Origin: Paenibacillus zeirhizosphaerae
GTDB taxonomy: Bacteria; Bacillota; Bacilli; Paenibacillales; Paenibacillaceae
Assembly (NCBI RefSeq): GCF_030705605.1
Contig: NZ_JAPCKK010000017.1
Span: 105,389-169,388, forward strand
DNA: 64,000 nucleotides
Direction of reading: 5' to 3'
Positions 42,349 through 51,156 of the stretch are shown here, one piece after another. How positions within the stretch are numbered: the first letter of the stretch is position 1; the number at the start of each line of letters is the position of its first letter. The notes beneath the pieces are model-generated. The model searched no databases. It saw nothing but the letters and a program-made list of their open reading frames with translations, and had not been told where the DNA came from. The position numbers were made by a program, and so were the translations under genes.

Positions 42349-43115
42349 ATGAAAAGGTAACTCCCCCAGAATCCATGGATGAAGCCGTTGGTTTGATCTG
42401 GGAGTACCAACAAACCAAGGACAATGAGATTGCTACCGTGTTGATCAAGAAATATGAACCTATGGTCAAAATGGCGGCAGGCAAAATCGCCCGCAACCGG
42501 CCCGATCTGTATGAGGATTTGTATCAGACAGGCCAAATGGCTCTGGTGCGTCTTTTGCAGCAGTATGATATCAGTCTGGGTATTCCTTTTGAGCCTTACG
42601 CCATGAAGAGCATGATCGGGCACATGAAAAATTTTCTCCGTGATAAGTCGTGGTACATTCAGGTTCCACGCCGGATCAAGGAGAAGGGAGCACTCGTACA
42701 GCACGCCATTGATGAGCTGACCGTCAAGCTTGAGCGTTCTCCGGATGTTAAGGAAATTGCCGAATATCTGGACCTCTCTGTAGAGGAAACAATTGAGGTG
42801 CTCGCCGGACGTGAATGTTATCATTACGTTTCGCTAGACTCTCCGCTGTCGCAGGATGAAAGCGCGGCCACACTCGGCGAATTGATCAGCTCGGACGCCG
42901 ATGATTTCGATGCGGTCGAGAAGCGTATGGATCTTCAGCAGGCCTTACGTCAGTTGAAGGATCAGGAGCAGAAGGTGCTGTTGCTCGCTTTTCAGGATGG
43001 ACAGTCTCAACGGGCGATTGCTCAGAAACTCGGTGTGTCCCAGATGAGTGTTTCGCGGATTCAAAAAAGGGCGACTGAGAAGCTAAAGCAGATCATGTCC
43101 AATTCTTCCTTATGA
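42345..43115 (+). CDS. sigB: Alternative sigma factor, SigB type
   Basis: A 256-residue sigma-70 family protein with regions 2, 3 and 4 and no region 1. Region 2 has YEDLYQTGQMALVRLLQQYD and PFEPYAMKSMIGHMKNFLRD; region 3 has VPRRIKEKG; region 4 ends QSQRAIAQKLGVSQMSVSRIQKRA, a helix-turn-helix for the -35. Size and layout match SigB/SigF/SigG relatives; linkage to rsbV/rsbW and the RsbY-like phosphatase favours a general stress sigma. Its start overlaps the rsbW stop. Sporulation sigma factors are less likely because no spoIIA-like order is present. Confidence 0.9.
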   Translation: MNEKVTPPESMDEAVGLIWEYQQTKDNEIATVLIKKYEPMVKMAAGKIARNRPDLYEDLYQTGQMALVRLLQQYDISLGIPFEPYAMKSMIGHMKNFLRDKSWYIQVPRRIKEKGALVQHAIDELTVKLERSPDVKEIAEYLDLSVEETIEVLAGRECYHYVSLDSPLSQDESAATLGELISSDADDFDAVEKRMDLQQALRQLKDQEQKVLLLAFQDGQSQRAIAQKLGVSQMSVSRIQKRATEKLKQIMSNSSL

Positions 43116-43157
43116 AGCGGAATGCTTTTTGCTGCCATCGCCATATCAGGTTAACAT

Positions 43158-43201
43158 AAAAGGGCACCCATTTATGAACGAATGATGGGGTGTCCTTTTT
43201 G
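43158..43201 (+). terminator. Terminator of the sigB operon
   Basis: AAAGGGCACCCA pairs with TGGGGTGTCCTTT, followed by TTTTT. Confidence 0.88.
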
Positions 43202-43236
43202 GATGAATAGTACGGGTTACATAAGGAGGGGCCTCA

Positions 43237-44211
43237 GTGAGCAAGGCAGTGCCGGAAATGAATAAATACGTGTTCAATCAAGGAGAATGGGAATGGTGGG
43301 ACCTTGAAGCTCCTGAGTGGTCAAGCTCGAACCTGACCAGGCTGGAAGAAGAGCTGCCCGAGACCGGGATATGGCTGAAGGTGATTAAAGAAGTGGAGTC
43401 CAACTATTTATCGGTTCGCTATCCGGATGGCAGACATCCATTGCTCTTCGGTACGCTGCAGTATTCGGTCAAAGAGACTCTGACCAGCAATCATAATGCG
43501 AATGTCTTTCATTTTTTTGTTCATGGCAGCCGGCTGGTGACGATCAATCTGGACGAGAGGACAAGAATGATCATGTGCTCGGAAGAAAGAACTCGTATGC
43601 TTCACGAGTGCAGCAGCGGGGCGGATGGACTTTTTATTCTGGTACGGCTCCTGCTGCATTATTTTCAGAATGGCATGGATCATTTCGAGCTGAACCTGAG
43701 GCCTCTCGAAGAGAGCATGGAGAAGAACAACGCCAGAACGTTAATGGACAAAATATTGAATTCTCGTTTTGAGCTGCTCTATTGGAGCAATATGTTCGTG
43801 CCTTTTCAGGAGCTGATTTCGGCTTCGCGTGAAGCGTATCTGGATACGCTGGACAATAACCCTTTCTTCCAGCGGATGCTGTACAGAATTGAGCGCATAC
43901 AGCGCCTATTCGAGCATTATGAGCGCGAGATTGACACGCTGATCTCTATCGATAACGCGATTTCAGGCTTTCGGGGCAATGAGATTACGAAGACCCTGAC
44001 GATTGTGACGGCTGTTTTTACACCGGCAACGGTAGTCGGGGCTGTGTGGGGGATGAATTTTGAAAATCTGATTTGGACCAAGGCACCATGGGGCTTCACC
44101 GTTGTCATGATTGCGACCTTGATCAGTATGGCAGGCATGTACATATGGATGAGGAAGAAAGGCTTCACAGGAGATTTGCTGCGGGCAAGCAAAAAGGAGA
44201 GGAACATTTGA
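43237..44211 (+). CDS. CorA-family Mg2+/Co2+ transporter-like protein
   Basis: A 324-residue protein with a large cytoplasmic N-terminal domain and two C-terminal helices. The first helix ends in GAVWGMNFENL, which carries the invariant GMN of CorA selectivity loops, and the second reads FTVVMIATLISMAGMYIWM. Residues 1-220 form the regulatory domain with a long connecting helix. CorA forms pentameric channels for magnesium and cobalt. GTG follows GGAGGGG. It starts after the sigB terminator and has no special link to that operon. Confidence 0.9.
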   Translation: MSKAVPEMNKYVFNQGEWEWWDLEAPEWSSSNLTRLEEELPETGIWLKVIKEVESNYLSVRYPDGRHPLLFGTLQYSVKETLTSNHNANVFHFFVHGSRLVTINLDERTRMIMCSEERTRMLHECSSGADGLFILVRLLLHYFQNGMDHFELNLRPLEESMEKNNARTLMDKILNSRFELLYWSNMFVPFQELISASREAYLDTLDNNPFFQRMLYRIERIQRLFEHYEREIDTLISIDNAISGFRGNEITKTLTIVTAVFTPATVVGAVWGMNFENLIWTKAPWGFTVVMIATLISMAGMYIWMRKKGFTGDLLRASKKERNI

Positions 44212-44421
44212 GTCGGACACTGAACACTGAACACTGCTTTCGTATGTGGGGAGACGCTCCGAGAACGAAGCATTCCTGCAATCGTTGTTGACCCTTCGAG
44301 CCAAAGGCGAACACTGCGCTTTTCCGGAATTGCTTCGTCCTCTCCGCTGCTGTGTGCATATCCAACAAAAAAGAAAGGAGTTCATCCGAAAAATAACTGT
44401 CGTGAGGTCACTGTATATCAT

Positions 44422-44769
44422 TTAGCTGTTTCTGGCCGCGTCCACGTATTTCAGCAGCTCGGCCAGAAAGCTGCCGATGCCCGGAAGGTTCAACTGCACC
44501 AGCAAGGACAGCAGCCACCCCAATAAAGCGATAATCAAGATGGTGCCGAGAGACAAGCCCAACCCTCTCGCGATGCCTGCCGTCAAATTGCTGATAATCC
44601 GTTTTTTAGGATTGGAGTAATTTTCGATGATATCGCGAAACTGGGATTTTTCGAGAGTGTCTGCCAGTTGATCCAGCCGGGTATTGAGCCTCTTGACTTC
44701 ATGGCGCAGCTCGAAGGGATGTTCATCCACTTCATAGGCTGGCATGCGTTCTTCGCTGATTTTGCTCAT
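44422..44769 (-). CDS. DUF5665 family protein
   Basis: A 115-residue protein. An amphipathic N-terminus (HEVKRLNTRLDQLADTLEKS) is followed by FRDIIENYSNPKKRIISNLTAGIARGLG and two hydrophobic stretches near the C-terminus (LGTILIIALLGWLLSLLV), the DUF5665 pattern. It is probably a membrane protein with the N-terminus in the cytoplasm. The ATG at 44769 (minus) follows GGGG; an upstream in-frame start exists without a good site. It follows the YtxH-like gene on the same strand after a terminator. Function unknown. Confidence 0.72.
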   Translation of the reverse strand: MSKISEERMPAYEVDEHPFELRHEVKRLNTRLDQLADTLEKSQFRDIIENYSNPKKRIISNLTAGIARGLGLSLGTILIIALLGWLLSLLVQLNLPGIGSFLAELLKYVDAARNS

Positions 44770-44802
44770 GAGATATCCCCGCTTTCTATGTTCATCGTTT
44801 CT

Positions 44803-44837
44803 AAAAAACAGCCAGCTTCTCAAGGTAGCTGGCTGTT
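44803..44837 (-). terminator. Terminator after the YtxH-like gene
   Basis: On the minus strand AACAGCCAGCT pairs with AGCTGGCTGTT and is followed by TTTT. Confidence 0.85.
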
Positions 44838-44854
44838 GCGAATTCGGCGCAAGA

Positions 44855-45265
44855 TTAAGGGCGTGAAGCCGTGTTTAGCTCCTCGTTGGTTTCTTGAACC
44901 GCCCTGGTTGCTGCATCCATAACCTCTTTATCCGCTTTTGCAGCTTCCTCCATGACTTCTTCAGAAGCCTGCTTCGCGCTTGAGAGCACAGTGGCTTTGC
45001 TCTCGGATACGGTTTTGGCCAGATCCGTTGCCTTGCTGCCTGCCACGGCAGCTACATCCTTGGTCTTGGAGCCTATTACTGCTGCATAGTCTTTGGTTTT
45101 ATCTGTAACGGCCGTCACCTTGTCGGACAAATCGCTGCGCAGCTCGCGGCCCGGCTTGGGGGCGAACAGCAGCGCCGCAGCCGCCCCCAAGAGACCGCCG
45201 ATGAACATCCCCTTGGCAAATGTGGACCCGTTTTGTACCGGGTATTGATTCTCAGCTTTATTCAT
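44855..45265 (-). CDS. YtxH-like general stress protein
   Basis: A 136-residue protein. Residues about 15-45 hold the YtxH motif, FAKGMFIGGLLGAAAALLFAPKPGRELR, one membrane helix with a small-residue face. The remainder is a long amphipathic helix of Ala, Lys, Glu and Thr (DKTKDYAAVIGSKTKDVAAVAG), like LEA-type stress proteins. In Bacillus YtxH belongs to the SigB regulon. GAGGAGTG precedes the ATG. I found no clear SigB promoter ahead of it. Confidence 0.82.
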   Translation of the reverse strand: MNKAENQYPVQNGSTFAKGMFIGGLLGAAAALLFAPKPGRELRSDLSDKVTAVTDKTKDYAAVIGSKTKDVAAVAGSKATDLAKTVSESKATVLSSAKQASEEVMEEAAKADKEVMDAATRAVQETNEELNTASRP

Positions 45266-45448
45266 CTCTGATCACTCCTCTTCAAGGTTTGATAGCATAA
45301 TGCAACAGCCTATAGCATCATGCCCATGTCCCGCATGAAAAAAATCCCTATTCTGCCAGTACTGAGATGATTCGTTACGCTTACTTCGTATTAAACGTAG
45401 GGCTGTCGGCTGAAACAATAATAGGGCTGGCATGCTGCGACAAACCTA

Positions 45449-46135
45449 TCATTTTCCTGGATCACGGCTGTTCTTAATCCATGCATACATAGGTGGAAGT
45501 GTGAAGCACAGCCATAGGGCACCCGCAATATATCCGCCTGCGACATCGCTTGGATAATGAACTCCAAGATAGATGCGGCTCAACCCGATCAGTAATATCA
45601 ATAAAGCTCCTGTCAGCAGAGGGAAAACAACGGAACGACCACGAATACGGTTGTGAATAGTCCAGATTGCAAAGAGCAGACCGTAAAAGCCCATAGCGAT
45701 CATGGCATGTCCGCTCGGAAAGCTGTAGCCTGCCGCTTCCGTCAAATGCTGGAGACTCGGGCGATCACGCTGAAGCAGCGCCTTGACCGCTAGGTTCAGA
45801 AGCCACATGGCTGCAAAGCTGACGAGAATGGAAACCGCGATGAATTTGTTTCTTCGTCTGATCCAGAACCATAAGGCTGAAGCTAGTGCCGCAAGCAGAG
45901 TGATCCAGAAGGAACCCAGCGTGGTAATCAGGAGTGCTGCCGGCAGCAGACGGTAGAGAGTATCACCGGAGATCGGAAATATCAAGGACTGGAGTCGCAC
46001 ATCCAGACGGAACAATGGTTCTATTCCGATAATCCAGGCGAGATACCCCATGATTAACAGAATAAAAGGGATGAGGATCACCGCAACGGCAATGTGGAGA
46101 AGATAACGGGTAAATGGGGTGCTTTGACGATACAT
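45449..46135 (-). CDS. PAP2-superfamily phosphatase
   Basis: A 228-residue membrane protein with about six helices. The three PAP2 signature segments are present: KALLQRDRPS near residue 123, SFPSGHAM near 145 and SRIYLGVHYPSDV near 191, giving the catalytic histidines and arginine on the outer face. Family members dephosphorylate phosphatidic acid, phosphatidylglycerol phosphate or undecaprenyl pyrophosphate; which one cannot be told. GGAGG precedes the ATG at 46135 (minus). Confidence 0.9.
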   Translation of the reverse strand: MYRQSTPFTRYLLHIAVAVILIPFILLIMGYLAWIIGIEPLFRLDVRLQSLIFPISGDTLYRLLPAALLITTLGSFWITLLAALASALWFWIRRRNKFIAVSILVSFAAMWLLNLAVKALLQRDRPSLQHLTEAAGYSFPSGHAMIAMGFYGLLFAIWTIHNRIRGRSVVFPLLTGALLILLIGLSRIYLGVHYPSDVAGGYIAGALWLCFTLPPMYAWIKNSRDPGK

Positions 46136-46169
46136 GCTACTGAAGGCCTCCTATCTCTCAGTACAACAT

Positions 46170-46217
46170 ACAAAAGGAGGCCCAGGGTCGATGGACCTTC
46201 TAGGAGCCTCCTTTGTA
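46170..46217 (-). terminator. Terminator after yfkK-like gene
   Basis: Read on the minus strand AAAGGAGGC pairs with GCCTCCTTT, with an inner GGTC/GACC stem, followed by a short T-rich tail. Confidence 0.65.
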
Positions 46218-46232
46218 CTGCAATCCGGCAAC

Positions 46233-46457
46233 TCAGGAGCTGCGCAGCCGGCCCAGCTCCGATGCAATCGCCTCCACCTCGGAGATGCTGAGACTCGGCT
46301 TGTTCATCACCATTTCATAAATGTCATGAAGGTCTTCATACTGCTCCACCGAAAAAGCGGAGGACTGCATAGCGGCACCGCTGGCCATGCGCAGCTTGTT
46401 CTTGATGGCTTCGATCATATATTCGATATTGGCCTGAGATTTTTGTGATAAATCCAT
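46233..46457 (-). CDS. yfkK: UPF0435/DUF1128 family protein (YfkK-like)
   Basis: A 74-residue protein with the DUF1128 pattern: QANIEYMIEAIKNKLRMASGA, then FSVEQYEDLHDIYEMVMNKPSLSISEVEAIASELGRLR. Bacillus YfkK has the same size and motif order. It is probably a small helical cytoplasmic protein; no biochemical role is known. GAAAGGATG precedes the ATG. A terminator follows. Confidence 0.8.
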   Translation of the reverse strand: MDLSQKSQANIEYMIEAIKNKLRMASGAAMQSSAFSVEQYEDLHDIYEMVMNKPSLSISEVEAIASELGRLRSS

Positions 46458-46601
46458 CGGTAGGTATTCATCCTTTCACAAGGTTAGTTTGGAAGTATTG
46501 TATCATGCTTTGCGGAGGAACCACCAATTATTTTGCCCGGACCACCAGGTATACGATAGAATCAGAGTAAATATCTCGTAGGATGGAGGAGGACTTAGAA
46601 G

Positions 46602-47141
46602 GTGTTGAGAGGATCGCCGGAAGGTGGACGGAAGGGCCCAGCTGTGATGAAACGGGTACCGGGCAGTGAGCTTTCAGCATTTTTCAGCCGCATCCATGAG
46701 CGGTTTGGGGCTGATGAGGTGACCTTTGTTTGTATTGGAACGGACAGGTCTACAGGGGATGCTCTCGGACCGCTGACCGGTACGCTCCTGAAGGAGAAGG
46801 GCTTCCCGCATGTGATCGGCACGCTGGCTGCGCCGTGTGATGCGGTTACCCTGGAAGCGGAGATCGGCCGTATTCCCGCGGAACGGCAGGTTATAGCGAT
46901 TGATGCTTGCCTCGGCCAGCCGGGATCGATGGGGCTATTCCTCGTTTCAGAGGCTCCGCTTGCGCCTGCGCGATCCATGGGAATCCAGCTTCCGCCTATC
47001 GGACACTACAGTGTCGCAGGCGTAGTCAATCTTATGGGACCCAAACCGTACTGGACCCTGCAAACGACGTCTCTGCACCAGGTCATGATCATGGCCGCCG
47101 ATATCGCGGATGGCGCAGTCGCGGGCTTCGGGCTTTCCTAG
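46602..47141 (+). CDS. yyaC: YyaC-like sporulation protein (DUF1256)
   Basis: A 179-residue protein of the YyaC family, related to the GPR spore protease fold. Characteristic segments are VCIGTDRSTGDALGPLTGT near residue 47, AIDACLGQPGSMGLFLV near 108 and GHYSVAGVVNLMG. The family occurs in endospore formers and is linked to sporulation, consistent with a Paenibacillus-type host. GTG at 46602 follows GGAGGAGG by nine bases; an ATG 15 codons later is the alternative start. Proteolytic activity has not been shown from these motifs. Confidence 0.85.
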   Translation: MLRGSPEGGRKGPAVMKRVPGSELSAFFSRIHERFGADEVTFVCIGTDRSTGDALGPLTGTLLKEKGFPHVIGTLAAPCDAVTLEAEIGRIPAERQVIAIDACLGQPGSMGLFLVSEAPLAPARSMGIQLPPIGHYSVAGVVNLMGPKPYWTLQTTSLHQVMIMAADIADGAVAGFGLS

Positions 47142-47212
47142 CAGAAATGTACCATACAACAAAGACGGCCGCCTGGCTGCTAACAAAATGACAAGGAGAG
47201 AGGGAGATAGAC

Positions 47213-48007
47213 ATGAATAAAAAGCTGTGTGGAGAAACGACCATTCATTATGCGGATGAAGGACAAGGCGACAAGGTGATTGTGCTGCTGCACGGTTTTT
47301 GCGGAAGCTCATCCTATTGGGATGATGTAATACCTCTACTGTCTCCTCATTACCGCTGCATCGTGCCGGATTTGCGAGGACATGGACAGTCGGATGCACC
47401 CAAAGGGGCTTACTCTATGGAAGATATGGCGGATGATGTGCTGAAGCTCCTGGAGGAGCTTGGGATTCCGAAGGTCGTATTGTTAGGCCATTCCATGGGA
47501 GGTTACATTGCCTTATCCGCTGTCCAGCGGCATCCTGAACGTTTCAGCGCATTCGGTCTGATCCATTCGACGGCTCATGCAGATACGGAGGAAGCCAAAG
47601 AAAAGCGCCTCAAAGCCGTGTCCACGATTGAAACCGCAGGCATTACGGCTTTTGTTGACGGGCTGGTTCCGGGATTGTTTGCCCCGCAGCATTTGGATAG
47701 CATGGCAGACAAGGTGAATAAGACAAGGGGCATTGGCTACACGACTCCACCGCAGGGAGCTGCCGGAGCGGCGCTGGCTATGCGTGGCCGTCCAGACCGG
47801 CGTGATGTGTTGACCGCAGCTCCTCTGCCAGTGCTTCTGGTGGCGGGGGAAAATGACCAGGTGATTCCTATTGAGCGCACATTTACAGCGGATCAGCCGA
47901 ACATCCAGCGGAGCATCATCAGCGGGGCGGGGCATATGAGCATGATGGAAGCTCCTCAAGAGCTGGCAGAAGTGATGAAGGGCTTTTTGGAGGGCTTTGT
48001 CGAATAA
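47213..48007 (+). CDS. Alpha/beta hydrolase
   Basis: A 264-residue serine hydrolase. The oxyanion segment LLHGFCGSS lies near residue 25, the nucleophile elbow is GHSMGG (Ser near 95), the acid is the aspartate in VAGENDQVIP, and the catalytic histidine is in GAGHMSMME near 243. The fold resembles carboxylesterases and MhpC/BioH-like enzymes. Substrate cannot be predicted. AAGGAGAG precedes the ATG, and a terminator follows the stop. Confidence 0.92.
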   Translation: MNKKLCGETTIHYADEGQGDKVIVLLHGFCGSSSYWDDVIPLLSPHYRCIVPDLRGHGQSDAPKGAYSMEDMADDVLKLLEELGIPKVVLLGHSMGGYIALSAVQRHPERFSAFGLIHSTAHADTEEAKEKRLKAVSTIETAGITAFVDGLVPGLFAPQHLDSMADKVNKTRGIGYTTPPQGAAGAALAMRGRPDRRDVLTAAPLPVLLVAGENDQVIPIERTFTADQPNIQRSIISGAGHMSMMEAPQELAEVMKGFLEGFVE

Positions 48008-48031
48008 AGCTGAAAACGGATGCACCGTATG

Positions 48032-48067
48032 GCCGGGAAGCGCTCATCTTCCCGGCTTTCCCTTTTT
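48032..48067 (+). terminator. Terminator of the hydrolase gene
   Basis: GCCGGGAAG pairs with CTTCCCGGC, followed by TTTCCCTTTTT. Confidence 0.8.
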
Positions 48068-48085
48068 CCCGGGACTGAGAGCCAT

Positions 48086-48114
48086 TTGGCTTTTGCTCCG
48101 GATTGATCTACAAT
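48086..48114 (+). promoter_or_regulatory. Candidate promoter of the DUF6483-like gene
   Basis: TTGGCT (48086-48091) and TACAAT (48109-48114) with a 17-base spacer, 45 bases before the GTG start. Confidence 0.5.
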
Positions 48115-48158
48115 AAGAAAAACTTCTATCGACAGGTGCGAAAGGACGGGATTCAGTT

Positions 48159-48806
48159 GTGTTCAGAAGAGATTATTTGCTTCGCATGATGGAAGAAATG
48201 ACAGAAGCTGTGGGTGCGGCCTTCGGCTTGAGGCAGCAGAATCGTCATGCAGAAGCGCTCGCGAAGCTTGATGAGCTGCTGAAAAACCAGTTCCGACTGC
48301 CTCTGCCGCTACTGGAATCACTGCCCCCTGAACAGATCATCGAGTTATTTCGGATGGGCGGTGCGGTGGAAGTGGACAAGCTGCAGCAGGCAGCCAGGCT
48401 GTTGGAGGAAGCGGGAAGGATCAGACAGGACATGGGAGAGCTGGATCAGGGGCTGCAGATACTGATGAAGGCTCTTTATTTGTATGTATACAGCGCTTTG
48501 AATGGTGCTTCCAGGGAGCTGCAGATGCTGCCCGACCGGATAGCGGCCACTCATGAGCAAGTGAAGGAATATCGTTTCCCCCTGGAGCTGGACCAGCTTT
48601 TAGCTGCTTATTTTGAGCATGAAGGCATGTATGCCCAGGCGGATGAAATATGGTTCGATCTTGGCGTCAAACAGAAGTCGCTGTTTCATGAAGCGGTGGC
48701 GTTTTATAACCGGCTTCTGATGCGGCCGGATGATGAACTTGAACGTGGCGGCCTTGCCCGCGCGGAAGCGGAGCAGGGAAGGGAAGAACTGTTGCAGCTA
48801 GAATAG
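48159..48806 (+). CDS. DUF6483-like helical protein
   Basis: A 215-residue soluble protein. It starts FRRDYLLRMMEEMTEAVGAAFGLRQQNRHAEALAKLDELL, a pattern found in DUF6483 proteins of Paenibacillus and relatives, and continues with helical repeats (QAARLLEEAGRIRQDMG, FPLELDQLLAAYFEHEGMYAQADEIWF) resembling TPR units. A GTG start follows AAAGGACGGG. A methyltransferase gene follows closely. Function unknown. Confidence 0.65.
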   Translation: MFRRDYLLRMMEEMTEAVGAAFGLRQQNRHAEALAKLDELLKNQFRLPLPLLESLPPEQIIELFRMGGAVEVDKLQQAARLLEEAGRIRQDMGELDQGLQILMKALYLYVYSALNGASRELQMLPDRIAATHEQVKEYRFPLELDQLLAAYFEHEGMYAQADEIWFDLGVKQKSLFHEAVAFYNRLLMRPDDELERGGLARAEAEQGREELLQLE

Positions 48807-48836
48807 GCCTTATGAGGCAGAAAGCGGGTTGTAGTT

Positions 48837-50024
48837 TTGGAATCACTGCGCAATCTTATTAACGAGCGGCTGACGGAGGGCTCGCTGATCACAGCAACGC
48901 TCAGTCAGCTTCGCAAGAAGGAGCAGGCCTCCTTTACCAAAGTGCAAATCAAACCGGTTGAATTGAAGAAGAGCTTGTACTATCAATTCGCCTATTATTA
49001 TAGCAATAAGGTGACCCATGAAAATCTGACTGTGTCTGAAGCGACCGGGCGTATGATCGCTTTGTTCGAAGAAACGTTCCGCCAAGGGCTGCTGTGCACG
49101 GCTGAAGCGGACTATCAGGTGCTGGTCAGCAAGAAGTTTAAAGTTTCGATTTTAACGAAATCGCCCTCCAAAACTGCGGTCGATCTAACCCATAACCGCA
49201 AAAAGCACTATGTGCTTGAGGAAGGCGAGCCCGTCCCATTTCTCGTTGAGCTGGGCATTATGAATGAAGAGGGGAAGGTGCTGGCCCGCAAATACGATAA
49301 ATTCAAGCAGATTAACCGTTTCCTCGAAATGGTACAGGATGTGCTTCCTCATCTGCCGGTGGGCCGTCCTCTGACGATTGTCGATTTCGGCTGCGGCAAA
49401 TCTTATCTGACCTTTGCTCTGTATCATTATCTGTCGGTTCAGCAGCGCAGGCCTCTGAACGTTGTAGGCCTCGATTTGAAAGCGGACGTGATAGAAACCT
49501 GCAATATCCTGGCCGAGAAGCTGCAGTACCACAATCTGAAATTCCTCGTCGGGGACATTGCGGATTATAACGAGCTGGAGCAGGTCGATATGGTTGTGAC
49601 GCTGCATGCCTGTGATACCGCCACGGATGCAGCGCTTGAAAAGGCGGTCCGCTGGGACGCCTCGGTCATTCTGTCCGTTCCATGCTGCCAGCATGAGCTC
49701 TTCAATCAGATTGCCAATGAAGTGATGGAGCCGATGCTGTCGCACGGCATATTGAAGGAGCGCTTCTCGGCTCTGGCCACAGACGGAATACGGGCCAAGT
49801 TGCTGGATATTCTTGGTTATCGTACGCAGATGCTGGAGTTTATCGATCTGGAGCATACACCTAAAAATCTGCTGATCCGGGCAGTCAAAGGACAGCAGGA
49901 AGACCGCTCCAGACTTTGGAGTGAATATACGGCGTTCCGTGACTTTTTGCATGCGGATCCTTATCTGGAACGGGCATGCGCCGATCTGCTGCCGGAAGGG
50001 GCCCTATCGTCGCGGGTAAATTAA
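48837..50024 (+). CDS. Class I SAM-dependent methyltransferase (METTL25-like)
   Basis: A 395-residue methyltransferase. The N-terminal 170 residues are a basic domain possibly binding RNA (DLTHNRKKHYVLEEG). The SAM fold follows, with VDFGCGKSYLTFALYHYL near residue 183, VVGLDLKADVIE near 212 and a CDTATDAAL segment preceding SVPCCQHEL, the dinucleotide-binding and catalytic region. Proteins of this type are annotated as RNA or METTL25-like methyltransferases. The TTG start has only a weak upstream site (AAAGCGGG). Target is unknown. A hairpin terminator follows. Confidence 0.82.
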   Translation: MESLRNLINERLTEGSLITATLSQLRKKEQASFTKVQIKPVELKKSLYYQFAYYYSNKVTHENLTVSEATGRMIALFEETFRQGLLCTAEADYQVLVSKKFKVSILTKSPSKTAVDLTHNRKKHYVLEEGEPVPFLVELGIMNEEGKVLARKYDKFKQINRFLEMVQDVLPHLPVGRPLTIVDFGCGKSYLTFALYHYLSVQQRRPLNVVGLDLKADVIETCNILAEKLQYHNLKFLVGDIADYNELEQVDMVVTLHACDTATDAALEKAVRWDASVILSVPCCQHELFNQIANEVMEPMLSHGILKERFSALATDGIRAKLLDILGYRTQMLEFIDLEHTPKNLLIRAVKGQQEDRSRLWSEYTAFRDFLHADPYLERACADLLPEGALSSRVN

Positions 50025-50036
50025 ATAAGCGATGCA

Positions 50037-50070
50037 AGAGCGGTGCCGGCACATGGCGCCGCTCTCTGTT
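50037..50070. terminator. Hairpin between converging genes
   Basis: AGAGCGGTGCC pairs with GGCGCCGCTCT around GGCACAT, followed by CTGTT; usable by the methyltransferase gene and perhaps by the minus-strand gene. Confidence 0.65.
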
Positions 50071-50072
50071 GC

Positions 50073-50396
50073 TTACCCGCCGTAAGAGCTTCGGAACGCG
50101 GCGCATAATACGGATTTTTCCACCTGCCACAGCTCGGCAAGCTCGGGTCCGACCTCCTCGTCCCACCAATCGCACAGCAGCTTGCGGTTGCTGCTGTTCT
50201 CCGTGATCCAGAGCAGATTTGCTGCTACCTTGCGGCAGTACAGATTTTCTCCCTTGCTTACCAAATCCGGCTGGATATAGGTCTTGAGGCGTTTGCAGGT
50301 GCGGTACAGCTCTTTGCTGCAGGCCCGGCGTATCCCGCGTGCCGTGGGCAGAGCGGATTGGCCCTGCGTGTGCTTAGGTAAATGATCGGCAGGCAT
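50073..50396 (-). CDS. Hypothetical protein
   Basis: A 107-residue protein with a strong ribosome site, AAAGGGGGATG, five to eight bases before the ATG. The N-terminal third is Thr/Ser/basic-rich, and the remainder is an ordered helical domain (CKRLKTYIQPDLV, ENLYCRKVAANLLW) with four cysteines and several tryptophans (DWWDEEVGPELAELW). No family is recognised. It could be a metal-binding small protein, but spacing of the cysteines does not form a CxxC pair. The ribosome site and composition support a real gene. Confidence 0.55.
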   Translation of the reverse strand: MPADHLPKHTQGQSALPTARGIRRACSKELYRTCKRLKTYIQPDLVSKGENLYCRKVAANLLWITENSSNRKLLCDWWDEEVGPELAELWQVEKSVLCAAFRSSYGG

Positions 50397-50540
50397 TGGT
50401 CATCCCCCTTTCGAGACATTTTAAGATATGCGGGCAGACACAGGACCGCTACTTAGCCGCTCCAGTAGTTTGCTAGCGGTCCGCTCTGCCGCTGTGATAG
50501 AATAAACGCTGAATGGGAGAGAGAAAGGGAGCGGACTAAC

Positions 50541-51155
50541 ATGGACTTCATTCCAAATATGATCCAGCATATCTTCGAGTGGATTCGTGATTTGGGTTAT
50601 ATGGGGATTGCACTCGGGCTGATGATTGAGGTGATTCCCAGTGAAATCGTACTGGCTTATGGAGGATTCCTGGTTTACAGTCATCAGGTGAGCTTTATAC
50701 CGGCAGTGATCTTCGCTACGGTGGGAGGTGTGTTTGCCCAGTTGTTCATCTATTGGATTGGGCGTTATGGCGGCCGCCCTGTGATTGAGAAATACGGGAA
50801 GTACTTATTAATCAACAGAAAGCATATGGATCATGCGGAGGACTGGTTTAACAAATACGGTACGGGTGTTATTTTTACGGCCCGCTTTATCCCGGTGGTC
50901 AGACACGCCATTTCCATACCGGCGGGAATCTCGCGCATGAATATTTGGCGATTTATCATTTTAACGACCTTGGCTGTTATTCCGTGGAGTGTTTTGTTTA
51001 TTTATTTAGGAATGCTTCTCGGCAACCAATGGGAGCAAATTGATGAAAAAGCGGCCCCTTATGTAACACCGATCCTGGTGGCTGCTGTTGTTCTCTTGGC
51101 TGTATATTTTCTTGTTAAATGGATTGTCTCCAAAAAGAAGAAAGGAAGTGTCTAA
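50541..51155 (+). CDS. DedA-family membrane protein
   Basis: A 204-residue DedA protein with four to five helices. EVIPSEIVLAYGGFLV near residue 30 and FTARFIPVVRHAISIPAGISRM near 113 are the two DedA signature segments, the second with the conserved F-x-R-x-x-P-x-x-R. DedA proteins act in membrane lipid flipping and proton-motive-force homeostasis; some are needed for recycling undecaprenyl phosphate. The ATG is preceded by an AAAGGGAG site. The next gene starts two bases after the stop codon. Confidence 0.92.
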   Translation: MDFIPNMIQHIFEWIRDLGYMGIALGLMIEVIPSEIVLAYGGFLVYSHQVSFIPAVIFATVGGVFAQLFIYWIGRYGGRPVIEKYGKYLLINRKHMDHAEDWFNKYGTGVIFTARFIPVVRHAISIPAGISRMNIWRFIILTTLAVIPWSVLFIYLGMLLGNQWEQIDEKAAPYVTPILVAAVVLLAVYFLVKWIVSKKKKGSV

Positions 51156-51156
51156 T

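Noticed and set aside
44212..44421. Gap between the CorA-like and DUF5665 genes
   Set aside because: It has short direct repeats (GAACACTG three times) but no tRNA fold, promoter pair or hairpin terminator strong enough to report.
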